Shown: positions 6,155 through 6,913 of the stretch, piece by piece
How positions within the stretch are numbered: the first letter of the stretch is position 1
Layout of the letters: each line of letters starts with the position of its first letter
Assembly: GCA_021839785.1 (NCBI GenBank)
Contig: JAKCAB010000359.1
Coordinates: forward strand, 1-6,913
Direction of reading: 5' to 3'
Length of the DNA stretch: 6,913 bases
DNA from: a bacterium
GTDB taxonomy: Bacteria; Verrucomicrobiota; Verrucomicrobiae; Limisphaerales; J093
The notes under the pieces: model-generated
What the model was told of the DNA's origin: nothing
Databases searched by the model: none
Seen by the model: only the letters and a program-made list of their open reading frames with translations
Position numbers and translations under genes: made by a program

Positions 6155-6168
6155 CCTTCTGGCAGAAT

Positions 6169-6913
6169 TCACCCGCCGATCTCCCAGAATGGGCACCGCA
6201 CCCAGCGGCCGGGTTCGACTTCCATCAACGCAGGGGCCTCGGTGCGGCAGCTTGGCTGGACCAGCGGACAACGCGGATGAAAACGGCAACCCGCCGGGAA
6301 CCGCCCGGCGCTGGGCACGCTTCCGACGATGCTGCTCAGCCGCTCCGAGTTGCTGCCAAGGCGTGGCACGGCGGCCAGCAAGGCCCGCGAGTACGGGTGG
6401 GCGGGACGTTGCAGCAGCTTGGTCGTGGCCGTTTGTTCAACCACCTGCCCGGCGTACATCACAACCACGCGGTCAGCAAATTCGGAGACAATGCCAAGGT
6501 GGTGCGTGATCAGGAGGAGGCTCATCCCAAGTCGCTGGCGGAGGTCGCGCAGCAGTTCGAGAATCTGCGCCTGGATCGTCGCGTCCAGCGCGGTCGTCGG
6601 TTCGTCGGCGACCAACAACTTGGGCTGGGACGCCAGGGCCATCGCGATCATGGCGCGCTGCAGCATGCCGCCGGACAACTGGTGCGGATAATCACGGGCG
6701 CGCTCCGTCGGCGCGGCGATGCCGACGAGTTTCAACAAGCGCGTGACTTCGGCCGCGGTCGCGGCGGCCGGCCGGTGCACGCGCAATACTTCCCGGATCT
6801 GCGAACCAATCCGCATGACCGGGTTGAGTGCGGCGGCCGGCTCCTGAAACACATACGCCACCAGCGCACCGCGAACGCCGCACAATTCGCGCGGCGTGAG
6901 GCGGGTAACTTCG
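6169..6913 (-). CDS. oppD: OppD/DppD-type peptide ABC transporter ATP-binding protein (N-terminus cut by right edge)
   Basis: This is a cytoplasmic ATPase subunit of an oligopeptide/dipeptide importer. The frame is open to the right edge, giving 247 visible residues starting [10 protein letters not shown]; roughly the first 75-85 residues, including Walker A, lie outside. Visible motifs are Q-loop FQEP (Q23), then [12 protein letters not shown] (typical of the D rather than the F subunit), signature LSGGMLQR (79-86), Walker [13 protein letters not shown] (99-110) and H-loop His137 in ITHHLGIV. The C-terminal oligopeptide-transporter domain begins [14 protein letters not shown] and holds four cysteines (209, 215, 222, 240) in [16 protein letters not shown] and VRCPF. 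In some DppD proteins these are known to bind an iron-sulphur cluster. No F subunit follows downstream; a hairpin and a convergent gene do. Family assignment is secure, the substrate is not. Confidence 0.93.
   Translation of the reverse strand, partial: EVTRLTPRELCGVRGALVAYVFQEPAAALNPVMRIGSQIREVLRVHRPAAATAAEVTRLLKLVGIAAPTERARDYPHQLSGGMLQRAMIAMALASQPKLLVADEPTTALDATIQAQILELLRDLRQRLGMSLLLITHHLGIVSEFADRVVVMYAGQVVEQTATTKLLQRPAHPYSRALLAAVPRLGSNSERLSSIVGSVPSAGRFPAGCRFHPRCPLVQPSCRTEAPALMEVEPGRWVRCPFWEIGG

Noticed and set aside
5931..6168. CRISPR array, tRNA or insertion-sequence remnant in the largest intergenic spacer
   Set aside because: The repeat units are too short and irregularly spaced for CRISPR, no cloverleaf or CCA end is seen, and there is no transposase fragment or clean target duplication.

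Overview
The window is GC-rich, gene-dense bacterial chromosome with two genes cut by its edges. The organism is most likely a member of the Verrucomicrobiota, probably related to Pedosphaera/Limisphaerales. I infer this from the style of DnaA, the fused CobA-HemD enzyme, starts without Shine-Dalgarno sequences preceded very closely by TAG-beginning -10-like hexamers, and intergenic repeats built from AAATCCG-type units. None of this proves the phylum, and no rRNA or tRNA is present to check it.

Layout from left to right. Bases 1-673 (+) hold the C-terminal part of dnaA (end of the AAA+ domain plus the DNA-binding domain IV). After an 87-base gap comes a complete ABC-2-type ATPase gene (761-1801, +). 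Its motifs are intact, but no permease gene is in view. A LysM lipoprotein gene with TPR-like and coiled-coil segments follows (1849-2730, +), with its own plausible promoter. Convergent to it is a fused uroporphyrinogen-III C-methyltransferase/uroporphyrinogen-III synthase (2756-4282, -). A 130-base divergent promoter region separates that gene from a receiver-PAS-PP2C phosphatase (4413-5930, +) of the RsbU/SpoIIE class. A 238-base convergent spacer (5931-6168) holds an imperfect inverted repeat made of short degenerate units and a separate terminator-like hairpin. The last gene is an OppD/DppD-type peptide-transport ATPase (6169 to the right edge, -), lacking its N-terminus and Walker A motif because of the window edge.

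The genes do not form one pathway. They cover replication initiation, export, cell-envelope binding, tetrapyrrole (siroheme/haem) synthesis, stress-type signalling and peptide uptake. I see no phage, insertion sequence, CRISPR, toxin-antitoxin or defence gene, and no convincing undescribed system. The points most worth checking are the very short leaders implied by the TAG hexamers, the AAATCCG inverted-repeat element, the stop-codon-symmetric hairpin at 2725-2761, and a glycine at a normally base-contacting position in DnaA.
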